Source: Bacillus sp. SORGH_AS_0510
GTDB taxonomy: Bacteria > Bacillota > Bacilli > Bacillales > Cytobacillaceae
Direction of reading: 5' to 3'
Assembly: GCF_030818775.1 (NCBI RefSeq)
Contig: NZ_JAUTAU010000001.1
Location: forward strand, 3,724,001-3,788,000
DNA: 64,000 nucleotides
A program made the translations under genes and the position numbers. Shown piece by piece: positions 1 through 8,299 of this stretch (the stretch's first letter is position 1; each line of letters opens with the position of its first letter). Under the pieces are notes generated by a model. The model had not been told where the DNA came from and did not search any database. It was given only the letters and a program-made list of their open reading frames with translations.

Positions 1-256
1 CATGTCCTTTTCTAAATCTGCCTAATCCCAACAAGTCAAAAAAACGTTCCCAAAAGGTAACAACAACTGCAAGAATAGATCCAAGCTGAATAACCACCTT
101 AAAGGTATTGGCTCCATGTTGTGTTAGAAATTTTTCAGATTTAAGCCATAAATCGTCAACAATGATCATGTGTCCGGTTGAAGAAACAGGTGCGAATTCT
201 GTAGCACCTTCCACTAGACCAAGAATAATAGCTTTAATATACAAAAGTAATTCCAT
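1..256 (-). CDS. uppP: Undecaprenyl-diphosphate phosphatase UppP/BacA (5' part, runs off window)
   Basis: This is the N-terminal 85 codons of an integral membrane phosphatase that recycles undecaprenyl pyrophosphate to the lipid carrier used for peptidoglycan and teichoic acid synthesis. Loss or overexpression of this family changes bacitracin sensitivity. The family motif [14 protein letters not shown] is visible at residues 16-29 and supplies acidic, Ser and His residues of the active site. The ATG at 256 follows a good AGGAG ribosome binding site at about 266-270. The reading frame is open to the window edge, so the gene continues to the left. The call is firm because the motif is diagnostic; the rest of the protein cannot be judged. 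Confidence 0.93.
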   Translation of the reverse strand, partial: MELLLYIKAIILGLVEGATEFAPVSSTGHMIIVDDLWLKSEKFLTQHGANTFKVVIQLGSILAVVVTFWERFFDLLGLGRFRKGH

Positions 257-393
257 GTTGTTAAATTCTCCTAACTTTTTTAATGCTAAAAAAATATAGT
301 TATGACAAATAACTCTCCTATTTTACTCATTAACCAATTGAATAGCAATAATTTTTTTGAAAATAATACTGTCACTTTTCTATTCTATAACGT

Positions 394-1575
394 TTATTGA
401 ATAATTCCCAATCTTATTGCCTTTACTGCTACTTCCGTTCTATTTTGTGCGTTTAGTCTTTTCATGATATTAGATATGTAATCCCTAACTGTAAACTCAC
501 TTAAATAAAGCTTTAAAGCAGCTTCCGCAGTGGAAGCACCTTCAGCCAGCAGTTTAATAATTTCAATTTCTCTAGGTGATAAGGATATCGAATCCGCTTC
601 TGTGTATTTTGGTTTCTTTATATCTGCTCCAATAAATTTTGATAAGAGTTCTCCTGAGCTTTGCCCAAACTTCATCAATGCCGGGAATAAGCTTGTATCT
701 ACCGTAAACTGTTTTCCGGGACCTTTATCTAGAACGACACCACCAATTATTTTCCCTTCTTCTGGTACATAAATTGGGACTATCATTAACGATGTGAGTC
801 CGAATTTTTCTACGTATTTTCCAGGGAGTGCATTCTCGGCGACAGGAATATAAATAGGCTGAAAATTTTTCATTTCATGTCCCTGTGACTTTAACTTCAC
901 AAGACTCTCATTAAGAACTGGAATATTACTAATTTTTTCGGCAATCGCCTGAATCTCATTAGTATCTAAATGGTGACCAAACAGCCCCACCCCAACACTT
1001 TCTTTATTAGTAAACTTAAAAAGGGCACATCGCTCAAATGGAAGAAAATAGCCAAAGCCAAAGGAAATATTTTCAACTGATTCCTGAAAGTTTTGCGATC
1101 GAATAATCCACTCATTAAATAAAATAACTGCATCTTTCCAAATACTTGATGTCTCCTTTTCGGATTGAAACAGCATCACTTCACCAATCTTTGAAAATAA
1201 ATAATGGACAGAAGGATGTAATTTAGAGGAGTAGACGATTCTAGATTTTAATACCTTATGGGCCGCGTTTTCCAACAGGTTTAAATGAAAAATTAACGCT
1301 TCAGGTTCCGGATTCCTCCCGAAATGAGAATACCAATCATCTTGCAGTTCACTTAACATTCTATAGATATCAAGCGTTTCATCATTAATTAACTGAAAAA
1401 ATTTTAAAAGAGACTCACTAATAAATTCAAAAACAGCAGTTGATTTTTTCTTTGTATTTTTAAGGGATTGGAGCATTAATCTCCACTCCTCATTAAGGTC
1501 TATTTGATATTGATATAAAAGTTTAACAGCATCTTTTAAAAGATTATCCAAATGGTGGTTTAAAGACCTCGACAA
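394..1575 (-). CDS. LuxR-type transcriptional regulator with GAF-like sensor region
   Basis: A cytoplasmic regulator of about 393 residues. The last 65 residues form a LuxR/GerE helix-turn-helix (LSPREIEIIKLLAEGAS, then TVRDYISNIMKRL). The middle part (about 160-320) has the alternating strand/helix character of a GAF-type sensor domain, but no response-regulator receiver domain is present. The frame is open up to an ATG at 1602 that has no ribosome binding site. A TTG at 1575 preceded by GGAGAG at 8-nt spacing is the better start. The gene is divergent from the DUF6230/DUF6114 operon starting at 1870, which suggests that operon is its target. The ligand is unknown. Confidence 0.8.
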   Translation of the reverse strand: MSRSLNHHLDNLLKDAVKLLYQYQIDLNEEWRLMLQSLKNTKKKSTAVFEFISESLLKFFQLINDETLDIYRMLSELQDDWYSHFGRNPEPEALIFHLNLLENAAHKVLKSRIVYSSKLHPSVHYLFSKIGEVMLFQSEKETSSIWKDAVILFNEWIIRSQNFQESVENISFGFGYFLPFERCALFKFTNKESVGVGLFGHHLDTNEIQAIAEKISNIPVLNESLVKLKSQGHEMKNFQPIYIPVAENALPGKYVEKFGLTSLMIVPIYVPEEGKIIGGVVLDKGPGKQFTVDTSLFPALMKFGQSSGELLSKFIGADIKKPKYTEADSISLSPREIEIIKLLAEGASTAEAALKLYLSEFTVRDYISNIMKRLNAQNRTEVAVKAIRLGIIQ

Positions 1576-1808
1576 TACACACACTCTCCATTCAATGAAC
1601 ATCTACGCTGTTATTTTTTAGTAATAAAACCATAGATTGTATCTATACATAATTCCGTTAATCACGTCAAAATTCCTGCTAATATTCGATGAATTTCTCT
1701 ATTTCGCAGGATAATATTCTTATAAAAACTCCAAAAAACAGGTAAAACTTCCTACAAATGTAGGGATTTCTAAATTTACAAACTTATCATAAAATTGTGA
1801 CGAGTAGT

Positions 1809-1835
1809 GTAAGCATTTACATTTTTACTGCTTAC
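1809..1835 (+). promoter_or_regulatory. Inverted repeat, possible operator of the LuxR-type regulator
   Basis: GTAAGCA at 1809-1815 and TGCTTAC at 1829-1835 form a perfect 7-bp inverted repeat with a 13-bp centre. It lies 35 bp upstream of the DUF6230 start, inside the gap between the regulator gene and the operon. Position and symmetry suggest a binding site for the regulator at 394-1575; this is inference. Confidence 0.4.
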
Positions 1836-1869
1836 CCTTTCAAAAAATGAATTAAAAGGAGGAAAGAGA

Positions 1870-2481
1870 ATGAATTTAGCAACAGAAACAGTCATTATTG
1901 GGGGACAAACGGTAAAGAAAAGGCTTTTATTTGCATTATTAGGTGGATTTGTATTCTTTGGATCATTACTTGGACTGTTTGGAGTAACTGGCGTAGCCGC
2001 CGCTGTACCTCTAAGTGGTGTTGGGGAATTTACTGTAAGTTTCGATAAAATGGTAGGAAAAGACTTTCAATTACTCGGCGGAATGGCTGATAGTGTTTCC
2101 CGCAAAAATAATCCTGTTGCTGTAAATAAGATTCAACACGCTACTATATATGGTTTAGAAATTTCAAAAGAAATTACAATCCCTGGACTCCCTACATTCA
2201 GAGTAGTGATTGAGTCGAAAAATCCTGATAGCCCAGTTGAAATTGACGGGTTATTACAAAAAGCTACGGTTGTTACAGGTGATGCTGTGTTTACTAACAT
2301 GGAAATGAAAGAAACATATGTTGCTGATAAAGATCCATTAACACAAGCAGCTGAGGGCTTCACTCAAAGTGCAAACACAATTACTATTAACAAAGGTGTT
2401 TTAAAAACCTTATACCTCTGGCAGGATAAAGTATCATTATCTAATATGAAAGTGTTCTTTGAAATTCCAGACAAAAATTAA
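1870..2481 (+). CDS. DUF6230 family exported/membrane-anchored protein
   Basis: A 203-residue protein with a hydrophobic segment at residues 18-45 (LLFALLGGFVFFGSLLGLFG then AAA) that could be a signal peptide or membrane anchor. A beta-rich outer part follows. The sequence resembles DUF6230 proteins, which in Actinobacteria and some bacilli pair with DUF6114 proteins; the next gene fits that family. The start is supported by AAAGGAGGAAAGAG before the ATG. It is first of three co-directional genes ending at the terminator 3556-3587. No enzymatic motif is visible and the function is unknown; the context suggests an envelope-associated complex. Confidence 0.75.
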   Translation: MNLATETVIIGGQTVKKRLLFALLGGFVFFGSLLGLFGVTGVAAAVPLSGVGEFTVSFDKMVGKDFQLLGGMADSVSRKNNPVAVNKIQHATIYGLEISKEITIPGLPTFRVVIESKNPDSPVEIDGLLQKATVVTGDAVFTNMEMKETYVADKDPLTQAAEGFTQSANTITINKGVLKTLYLWQDKVSLSNMKVFFEIPDKN

Positions 2482-2519
2482 CCATAACCACCATAGAAAA
2501 TTGAGTAAGGATGATAAAA

Positions 2520-2960
2520 ATGAATTCTACTTATTCAAAACGTGAGCGGTTTAAGAATTGGAGAGCAAGGCGCCCTTTTTGGGGGGCGACCTTGTCATCC
2601 CTTTCAGGACTAATCATTTTATACGTACCAGCACAGCTTTATGAACTTGCAGCAACCCCCGGTAGCACATTGTTTGCAGGCTTCTTTCTCGGAGGCTTAA
2701 CACTGCTAATGGGCATTTTGGCATTTTTTATGCCTAGGTTAACAACATTGCTTGGAATATTAGCTATGTTCGCGGCAGTTCTTTCCATTTTAGGTGCATT
2801 AGGAGGGCTTTTCATCGGAACCATTCTCGGAATAATTGGTGGAGCAATGATGATTGCTTGGAAACCTGAGATTGCACAAAGGGAAACAAGTATACAATCA
2901 CAACCTGATCAAATAGCTGAAAAAGAAGTGGCATCTGGAAAGGACGTTTTACCGGATTAA
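2520..2960 (+). CDS. DUF6114 family membrane protein
   Basis: A polytopic membrane protein of about 146 residues with three or four hydrophobic segments (a first around LSSLSGLIILYVPA, then Gly-rich helices between residues 45 and 110). A basic N-terminus (RERFKNWRARRPFWG) suggests a cytoplasmic start. A short hydrophilic tail ends the protein. The pattern matches DUF6114, the usual partner of DUF6230. An upstream in-frame ATG at 2511 sits directly on the AAGG ribosome binding site, so the ATG at 2520 with 9-nt spacing is preferred. It lies 38 bp after the DUF6230 gene in the same operon. Function unknown. Confidence 0.75.
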   Translation: MNSTYSKRERFKNWRARRPFWGATLSSLSGLIILYVPAQLYELAATPGSTLFAGFFLGGLTLLMGILAFFMPRLTTLLGILAMFAAVLSILGALGGLFIGTILGIIGGAMMIAWKPEIAQRETSIQSQPDQIAEKEVASGKDVLPD

Positions 2961-2963
2961 AAT

Positions 2964-3554
2964 TTGATTGCATTCGCAGAAATGGTGATGGCTTTGAAAC
3001 ATAGAAACAGTACTTATAAAATCCTAATTATTTTGATTACTACATTAGGCGGATTACTTTTCTTAACAAAGGATAGTTATGCTAGTAACCCAACAGTAGT
3101 TGGATTTATCATTGAAGCTAGCAAATTGGAAGGAACACTACAAAATCCAGTGATGACTGTTGGTAATACTGCTGTTGAAAAAAATCGTTCCATGTTGGAA
3201 TTAAAATTTGAAAACCTTTCATCAGAGGACTTAGTGATCAGAAAAATAATTAAAACCTCAAATGGCTTGGTCACTACCACTATGACTTCTAAAGAAAAAA
3301 TCATTTTCCAAAATCTAACTTTATCCGTGACCAACGCAGAATTCAGCGAACCTTTTGTCCCTGAAATCGGAAACATTGGTCTAAAACACGTAAAACTTTT
3401 AGCACATAATGTGAAAACAGAAAGCTCTCACCTCCCCCAGTTTCAACTAAGTTTTAATGAGGGCGGCCAGGTGGAATTAGAACCAAAAAGTGAGGCGGAG
3501 CTTCTTCAAATGAAAGCAGGTTTAGAAAAATTAATTTCAAATACTAATCAATAA
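2964..3554 (+). CDS. Exported protein of unknown function, third gene of DUF6230/DUF6114 operon
   Basis: A protein of up to 196 residues. A hydrophobic segment (ILIILITTLGGLLFL) is followed by a likely signal peptidase site near SYA-SNP. The rest is beta-rich and resembles the first gene of the operon in size and character (short beta-strand stretches such as IIFQNLTLSVTNAEF), so it may share that fold. The longest frame begins with a TTG at 2964 without a clear ribosome binding site; ATGs at 2982 and 2988 are alternatives. It follows the DUF6114 gene by 3 bp and ends just before a hairpin terminator. Function unknown. Confidence 0.65.
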   Translation: MIAFAEMVMALKHRNSTYKILIILITTLGGLLFLTKDSYASNPTVVGFIIEASKLEGTLQNPVMTVGNTAVEKNRSMLELKFENLSSEDLVIRKIIKTSNGLVTTTMTSKEKIIFQNLTLSVTNAEFSEPFVPEIGNIGLKHVKLLAHNVKTESSHLPQFQLSFNEGGQVELEPKSEAELLQMKAGLEKLISNTNQ

Positions 3555-3555
3555 A

Positions 3556-3587
3556 AAGAAGCGATGCTATAGAAAGCATCGCTTCTT
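3556..3587. terminator. Bidirectional hairpin terminator
   Basis: A perfect 13-bp stem (AAGAAGCGATGCT at 3556-3568 with AGCATCGCTTCTT at 3575-3587) with a 6-nt loop separates the plus-strand DUF6230 operon from the minus-strand NlpC/P60 gene. The A-run on the left is a T-run on the minus strand. Confidence 0.85.
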
Positions 3588-3596
3588 CCATTTACA

Positions 3597-4757
3597 TTAA
3601 TCATTAATAATTCTCATTACACGTCCATTAAATTTTTTCTGATAGTAGCCTTGTGTCATATCGGCAATGGCAATACCTGTCGAGCTTTGTGAACCAATGA
3701 ATTTTCCACCGCCAAGATAAATCCCTACATGCCCATCTATTTTATATGTATCAAAGAAGACCAAATCGCCTGGGCGTGCCTCACTAACTGCAACCCTTGT
3801 TCCAGTATCCTTTAATAAATCTGTATGTGGACCTACTTTAATTCCTGCTTGTGCAAACGCCCAAGCTACAAATGCAGAACAGTCAAATCTTCCCTGAGAA
3901 ATATCGTACTCATTTCTCCCCCCTCCAAAAACATAAACAGAATTGCCAATATACTTTTCTCCTGAATGGATCACCATATTTATTGCTTCATTGGATGTTG
4001 TAGGTATGGCAAGATTTAAACTAAACGTATTCGCTTCTAAAGGATTATTTAAATCTGTAGCAAGTGCAGTATCTTTCTGAACTAATTCAGCCTTCTCTAC
4101 TAATTTTTCTTGCTCTCTTTTTTTTAACTCTTCTTTTAAAGCATCATTCTGTTGTTTTTGTTCTAAGATTTGCGACTGCATTCCTTCGAGTTCTATTTTT
4201 AAATTTTTTAAATCACCTAGTTTTTCCTCTACCAGCGCTTGTTTCTTTTCAAGCTCTGCCTGTTCTTCTTTATGTTGTTGTATTAGATCCTGATCGGCCT
4301 CTACGATGGTGGCAACAGCACCTAATCGGTCAACAAAATCACGAAAGCTCGATGACCCTAGTAACACATCAAAATAACTAACATTTCTTCCACTCACCTG
4401 TAATGCCAATGCTCTCTTTTTTAATACTTCATTTCTTTTAGCCACTCTATCCTTTGTGAACGTAACCTCCTGTTGCAACATTTCCACTTCCAACTGAGTG
4501 GATTTTACTTTTCCTTCAGTTTCGGCAATCATATTACTATTATCCATGATCGCATGTTCGACCCTATTAATTTGCTCTGAAATTTTTTCCAATTCATTTT
4601 GAACTTGTAAAAGTTCCTCATTATTTTTGGAAATCTCCGTTTGTACATCCGAACGTTGCTCCTGAATTGTGGTTATTTCCTCTGCCTTAGTTTTTTGTGT
4701 TGGAAAGATGCATATGGTTATTATCGCCGCACTGACTACTACTACCTTTTTAATCAA
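3597..4757 (-). CDS. Secreted peptidoglycan hydrolase, coiled coil plus NlpC/P60 domain
   Basis: A CwlO-like cell wall endopeptidase of about 386 residues. A signal peptide (KKVVVVSAAIITICIF, cleavage near TKA-EE) leads into a long coiled coil rich in Glu, Gln and Lys (about 30-230). A C-terminal NlpC/P60 domain carries catalytic Cys in RFDCSAFVAW and His in IDGHVGIYLG. Family members cut the D-Glu/diamino acid bond in the stem peptide. The frame is open to 4913, but the only good start is the TTG at 4757 behind AGGGGG, which also places the signal peptide at the N-terminus. In B. subtilis such coiled coils dock on FtsEX; whether that applies here is inference. Confidence 0.88.
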   Translation of the reverse strand: MIKKVVVVSAAIITICIFPTQKTKAEEITTIQEQRSDVQTEISKNNEELLQVQNELEKISEQINRVEHAIMDNSNMIAETEGKVKSTQLEVEMLQQEVTFTKDRVAKRNEVLKKRALALQVSGRNVSYFDVLLGSSSFRDFVDRLGAVATIVEADQDLIQQHKEEQAELEKKQALVEEKLGDLKNLKIELEGMQSQILEQKQQNDALKEELKKREQEKLVEKAELVQKDTALATDLNNPLEANTFSLNLAIPTTSNEAINMVIHSGEKYIGNSVYVFGGGRNEYDISQGRFDCSAFVAWAFAQAGIKVGPHTDLLKDTGTRVAVSEARPGDLVFFDTYKIDGHVGIYLGGGKFIGSQSSTGIAIADMTQGYYQKKFNGRVMRIIND

Positions 4758-4965
4758 TGGTTCCCCCTGCCTCTTTTTTAAGGAGTTTTTACTCATCTGA
4801 CAATTGCTTTTTACAAGAAAATATTTACAAGATTTTACCAATATCATCCTATTTAGAAGTATATCACCAAATATTGTCACATTAGTTATGAATTTATTAC
4901 ATTTATATTTCAATGGTAATTTTTACGAATATATTTCGAAAAAAGTACAAAAATGAAATAAAAAT

Positions 4966-5001
4966 AACCACAATCTTAACTATTTAATAGTGATTGTGGT
5001 T
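4966..5001 (-). terminator. Hairpin terminator downstream of phaP
   Basis: AACCACAATC (4966-4975) pairs with GATTGTGGTT (4992-5001). On the minus strand the stem is followed by a T-rich run, as expected for a terminator of the phaQ-phaP transcript. Confidence 0.8.
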
Positions 5002-5067
5002 CTTGCTTCTGTATAGAATTTTTACGAATATCAATGTTGTTTATAGCTCCTTAAGTTCTATTTTAAA

Positions 5068-5668
5068 TCACGGCGTTTTAACAAGTTCTTTAATACTGTT
5101 TTTTCCCCGTTCGACAAGATTTAAATGAGTATTCCTAGCAAGTTTAATATATTCTTTTCTTACCTCGAACCATGCGTGTCTTCGTTCGCGGGAAAATGCA
5201 ATGCTAGATTCGGCATTTTTTTCAAAGCTATCTTCCAAACGATCAACCATATGGAAAATAGATTTAATTGGAGTTAATGCCAATTTTTCTAACTGCCCTG
5301 ATACTTCTTTTAACTGATTCTTAAGTTCTTGACGGTCATTAGAGAAAATTTCTTCATCCATCGGTTCATCCTTAGCAACATTTAATTGATGCATAAATTC
5401 TGATACCATTTCTTTGTTTGTTTCCTTGGACTGACTATACAATTTTGCAATTGAAGATCTATATTGCTTATTAAACTTAATAACCCTCTTTTAATGCATT
5501 AATATATGCGTCCTCACGATTTTCTCTAAGCTGTTGTACACGCTCACGTGATAATTCAAACTGATCCCAAAATGTGTTAACAAATGAACCTGTTTTTATC
5601 GATTCCTCTACTATTGGAGTTGCTTTTTCATCAACAGCTGTAACCTTTTCATTTTTCTTCTGCACCAT
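5068..5668 (-). pseudogene. phaP: Phasin PhaP, PHA granule protein, split by a single-base frameshift
   Basis: Two adjacent minus-strand frames join into one phasin. The first runs from ATG 5668 (AGGAGGAAGGACG site) and stops at 5477 just after NALKEG. The second carries KFNKQYRSSIAKLYSQSKET and continues to 5068. Removing one G from the GGG at 5484-5486 gives NALKEVIKFNKQYRSS without a break. The repaired product of 199 residues has the length of the B. megaterium-type PhaP, a helical, amphipathic protein coating polyhydroxybutyrate granules. Overlap with the end of phaQ (5649) and the phaQ-phaP order are typical. The extra base may be real or a read error. Confidence 0.8.
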
Positions 5669-6089
5669 CGTCCTTCCTCCTCCTTTTTCCATTGTTTTCT
5701 TTCTCTATGGGATCCTTCTTTTGAAATGAAGGAATATAGAGCTCAAGGAAACTGGTATACATCTTAAAGAATTGATCTAAGAGGGATTGGTACGTTTCTA
5801 GTTGGTTCGCATAGCCTTTTAAATATGTAACACCAGCTTTTGTAATAGAATATCTTCTTTTAGCGGGACCACTCCCAGTTGTATCCCATTCTGATGAAAC
5901 AAGCTCGTCTTTTTCTAGTTGCCTTAGTAATCTGTATAAATTCCCTTGGTCAAGCGTTTTGAACCCGAATGCCTCCAATTTCTGGCTAAGTTCATAACCA
6001 TGGAGCGAAACTTTACTAAGAAGCAATAAAATAAATGGCAGCACAAAATTTTTTGATGGATTAACAGCTGGATTGTCTTGGTTTACCAT
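5649..6089 (-). CDS. phaQ: PHB-responsive repressor PhaQ (PadR family)
   Basis: A 146-residue PadR-type winged-helix regulator. The N-terminal half holds the PadR DNA-binding core (LHGYELSQKL, then GNLYRLLRQLEKDELV and the wing SGPAKRRYSITKAG). A short helical tail follows, as in PhaQ of B. megaterium, which represses phaQ-phaP and is released by polyhydroxybutyrate itself. It lies directly upstream of phaP and overlaps its start by 20 bp, so translation is probably coupled. A consensus promoter with direct repeats lies upstream (6103-6143). The assignment rests on family and context and is strong. Confidence 0.9.
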   Translation of the reverse strand: MVNQDNPAVNPSKNFVLPFILLLLSKVSLHGYELSQKLEAFGFKTLDQGNLYRLLRQLEKDELVSSEWDTTGSGPAKRRYSITKAGVTYLKGYANQLETYQSLLDQFFKMYTSFLELYIPSFQKKDPIEKENNGKRRRKDDGAEEK

Positions 6090-6102
6090 ATCTTTATCAC
6101 CT

Positions 6103-6143
6103 CACCTATATGTATTTTACACCTATAAGTAATATTTTGTCAA
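6103..6143 (-). promoter_or_regulatory. phaQP promoter with direct-repeat operator
   Basis: On the minus strand TTGACA (6138-6143) and TAAAAT (6114-6119) are separated by 18 bp. The octamer TATAGGTG occurs twice with a 17-bp period (6120-6127 and 6103-6110), flanking the -10 box; this is a plausible PhaQ binding site. The segment 6109-6134 also matches 37264-37289 in the second PHA locus at 22 of 26 positions. Confidence 0.75.
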
Positions 6144-6237
6144 TGCAGTAAATAAATATGATTATATGCCAAATTAAAAGGTTTACAATATCCTAAAATT
6201 GGTTATAAACTAAATAAAAATGAAAAGGTGGTGTAAA

Positions 6238-7020
6238 ATGGAAAAATCTAAATGGAGCAAAATGGGAATCCCATACTTACATTTTGGAAGTGGAGAACCA
6301 TTGGTACTTATCCATGGGTTAGGGGAAGTGAAAGAAGGATGGAAAAATCAATTCGAATTAGCTGATCAATTTGAGTTAATTATTCCCGATTTGAGAGGTC
6401 ATGGTGAGAGTTCAAAAATAGATGGTATTACGATTCACAACTTTGCTTCTGACATTATTGGACTATTAAAAGAGTTAGAAATTGAAAACGCTCACATACT
6501 CGGTTACTCTATGGGTGGAGCCGTTGCACAAGAAATTTACCGCCAAGTCCCAAACCTCTGCCGTACTCTCTTGTTGGTTAGCACCTTTCACTATTTCCCC
6601 AAAAAGCTGAAAAGACTATTGTATAAAAATCGAAAAGCTAAGTTTGAAGCTGTTACAGTTGCTGGTAAACAAACCGATTTTATTTCAAAAATGGCTCTAT
6701 ACTCATGGAATAAAGAAATGAAAGAAATATTTAACCACTCCTTTCACCCAAAACATCACATATTTCTACAATCCTTGAACACATGTCTGGATGTAAATAA
6801 TTTGTCCTTACTGCCTAAAATAAACATTCCAACGTTAATCATAGGCGGCCAGTACGACTCTGTATTACCTGTTTGGATTCAAGCATGCATGCACAAGTTG
6901 ATTTTGCCTTCTGAATTTATTATCATGAGAAATACTGGACATATTGCCAAGTTAGAAGCCAAAGACAGATTTAACAACTTGCTCCGCAAGTTCTTAATTC
7001 AGCACAAGTCAGTTGCATAA
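6238..7020 (+). CDS. Alpha/beta hydrolase associated with PHA locus 1
   Basis: A soluble alpha/beta hydrolase of 260 residues. The oxyanion region is LIHGLGEVKEGW, the nucleophile elbow is GYSMGG (Ser near residue 97), an acid follows in GGQYDSVLP, and the catalytic His lies in NTGHIAKLEAKD. It is a close paralogue of the hydrolase at 37396-38175, and both stand convergent to a phaC gene. The start at 6238 is chosen because AAGGTGGTG precedes it; the upstream ATG at 6220 has no site. It is divergent from phaQ. The family covers esterases and lactonases; a role as intracellular PHB depolymerase or oligomer hydrolase is inferred from context only. Confidence 0.8.
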   Translation: MEKSKWSKMGIPYLHFGSGEPLVLIHGLGEVKEGWKNQFELADQFELIIPDLRGHGESSKIDGITIHNFASDIIGLLKELEIENAHILGYSMGGAVAQEIYRQVPNLCRTLLLVSTFHYFPKKLKRLLYKNRKAKFEAVTVAGKQTDFISKMALYSWNKEMKEIFNHSFHPKHHIFLQSLNTCLDVNNLSLLPKINIPTLIIGGQYDSVLPVWIQACMHKLILPSEFIIMRNTGHIAKLEAKDRFNNLLRKFLIQHKSVA

Positions 7021-7021
7021 G

Positions 7022-7145
7022 AAAAGCGCAAGCGCATTGGTCAGCCCCGAACAGGCAAATGTTCTTCGGCAAGAAAAGTCGCTCTTTGACTTTACTTGCC
7101 GAAGGTTATTTGACCCGACGGACTAGGCGCTGGAGCTGGACAATT
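7022..7145. repeat. Structured intergenic repeat of a type common in Bacillus
   Basis: Between the convergent hydrolase and phaC lies a GC-richer block unlike its surroundings. It starts AAAGCGCAAGCGC and ends near GGCGCTGGAGCTGGAC. The centre folds as a hairpin: CTTCGGCAAG pairs with CTTGCCGAAG, with AAAGTC/GACTTT nested inside. I recognise this block as a dispersed intergenic element of Bacillus genomes; the copy number here cannot be judged. Confidence 0.65.
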
Positions 7146-7183
7146 CTCAAAGTTGAATTTTATACTTTCCTATATTGTAAAAA

Positions 7184-7208
7184 ACGGGAAGGGCAATGTC
7201 CTTCCCGT
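7184..7208 (-). terminator. Terminator of the adhE-phaC operon
   Basis: ACGGGAAGG (7184-7192) pairs with CCTTCCCGT (7200-7208). On the minus strand the stem is followed by TTTTTT, just past the phaC stop. Confidence 0.88.
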
Positions 7209-7219
7209 TCCTACTGTAT

Positions 7220-8284
7220 TTAGTGTGAATGAGATGAAAGCCACTGGTCAGCAAATTTAGCAAACATTCCTGTTAAAGCGAGGGAAACATGTCCGCCTTC
7301 AAATACCTGATATGTTTTATCTTCACTTGATATCATATTCATAATTGGCACACTTTGCTGTTCTAATACTAGAGTATCTCTCGATGTCGAAAATACAAAG
7401 GTTGGGCACTCAATATTTTTTAAATCTACTTTCCTGCCACCGATTTCTAATTCACCTTTTAGTAGTTTATTATCTTTGTAGAAATCATTAAATAACTGTT
7501 TGAAGGCTGCACCTGCAAATGAAGCAGTATCCTTTGTCCATTTATCCATCCGTCGCCATTTTTCTACATACTTAGGGTCATGTGCCCGGGTTATTAGGTT
7601 AACCCAAGGACTGATATAAACGGGTGAAAGCCCTCTAAACATGAGGTACATATATTCCGATGGAATAACCCCATACACATCAGAAAACCGGTTAAAGTCC
7701 ATCACACCCTTTTGTAGTCCTTTTAACCACTTATGCGGAACAATCCCCACACTAAAATCAATCGGAACGGTTGCAAGAACTAAATTTCTGATTGGTAGTT
7801 TTGTAATAGAGGTAAAGATGGCTGAAATGGTTCCTCCTAGGCAATAACCAACCATCGAAATACCCTTTGCTCCAGAATGCCTAAGTGCCCGCTTTACCGC
7901 ATTTTCTAAATAATCAATAATATAATTATCAAGGGTAATCTCACGATCTTCATATCCTGGTGAACCCCAGTCTAAAAAATAAACATCATAGCCTCGCTCT
8001 GTTAAACCACCCACAACACTACTACCCTCACCAATGTCTAAAATATATGATTTATTTAACAGGGAATAGACTAAGAATATAGGAATTTCATATTTTTTAT
8101 TTTTAGCAGGATGATAATATAAGGTGGATTTATTCTTTTTCCAAATAATCTCTCTTGGTGTCGGAGTAATATCTGGTTTAGGCTCTGTAAGAACCTTATA
8201 TACTTGATTCCATCTTGCAGTTTCTTTCTCTATATCGAGCTGGGGAATAAAATTAGGACCCGGTGCTTTTACTCTCATCCTCAT
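7220..8284 (-). CDS. phaC: Class IV PHA synthase catalytic subunit PhaC (copy 1)
   Basis: Polymerises (R)-3-hydroxyacyl-CoA into polyhydroxyalkanoate on the granule surface, together with PhaR. The alpha/beta hydrolase-like fold shows the lipase-like box GYCLGG. The putative triad, counted from the GTG at 8290, is Cys150, Asp305 (STSRDTLV) and His334 (EGGHVSL), one residue off the B. megaterium numbering. Length (about 354) is right for class III/IV. Either GTG 8290 or ATG 8284 could start; AAAGGTGAGA fits the ATG better. It is last in the operon adhE - ligase - phasin-like - phaR - phaC. A second intact phaC lies at 38237-39319. Confidence 0.95.
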   Translation of the reverse strand: MRMRVKAPGPNFIPQLDIEKETARWNQVYKVLTEPKPDITPTPREIIWKKNKSTLYYHPAKNKKYEIPIFLVYSLLNKSYILDIGEGSSVVGGLTERGYDVYFLDWGSPGYEDREITLDNYIIDYLENAVKRALRHSGAKGISMVGYCLGGTISAIFTSITKLPIRNLVLATVPIDFSVGIVPHKWLKGLQKGVMDFNRFSDVYGVIPSEYMYLMFRGLSPVYISPWVNLITRAHDPKYVEKWRRMDKWTKDTASFAGAAFKQLFNDFYKDNKLLKGELEIGGRKVDLKNIECPTFVFSTSRDTLVLEQQSVPIMNMISSEDKTYQVFEGGHVSLALTGMFAKFADQWLSSHSH

Positions 8285-8299
8285 TCTCACCTTTCAAGT

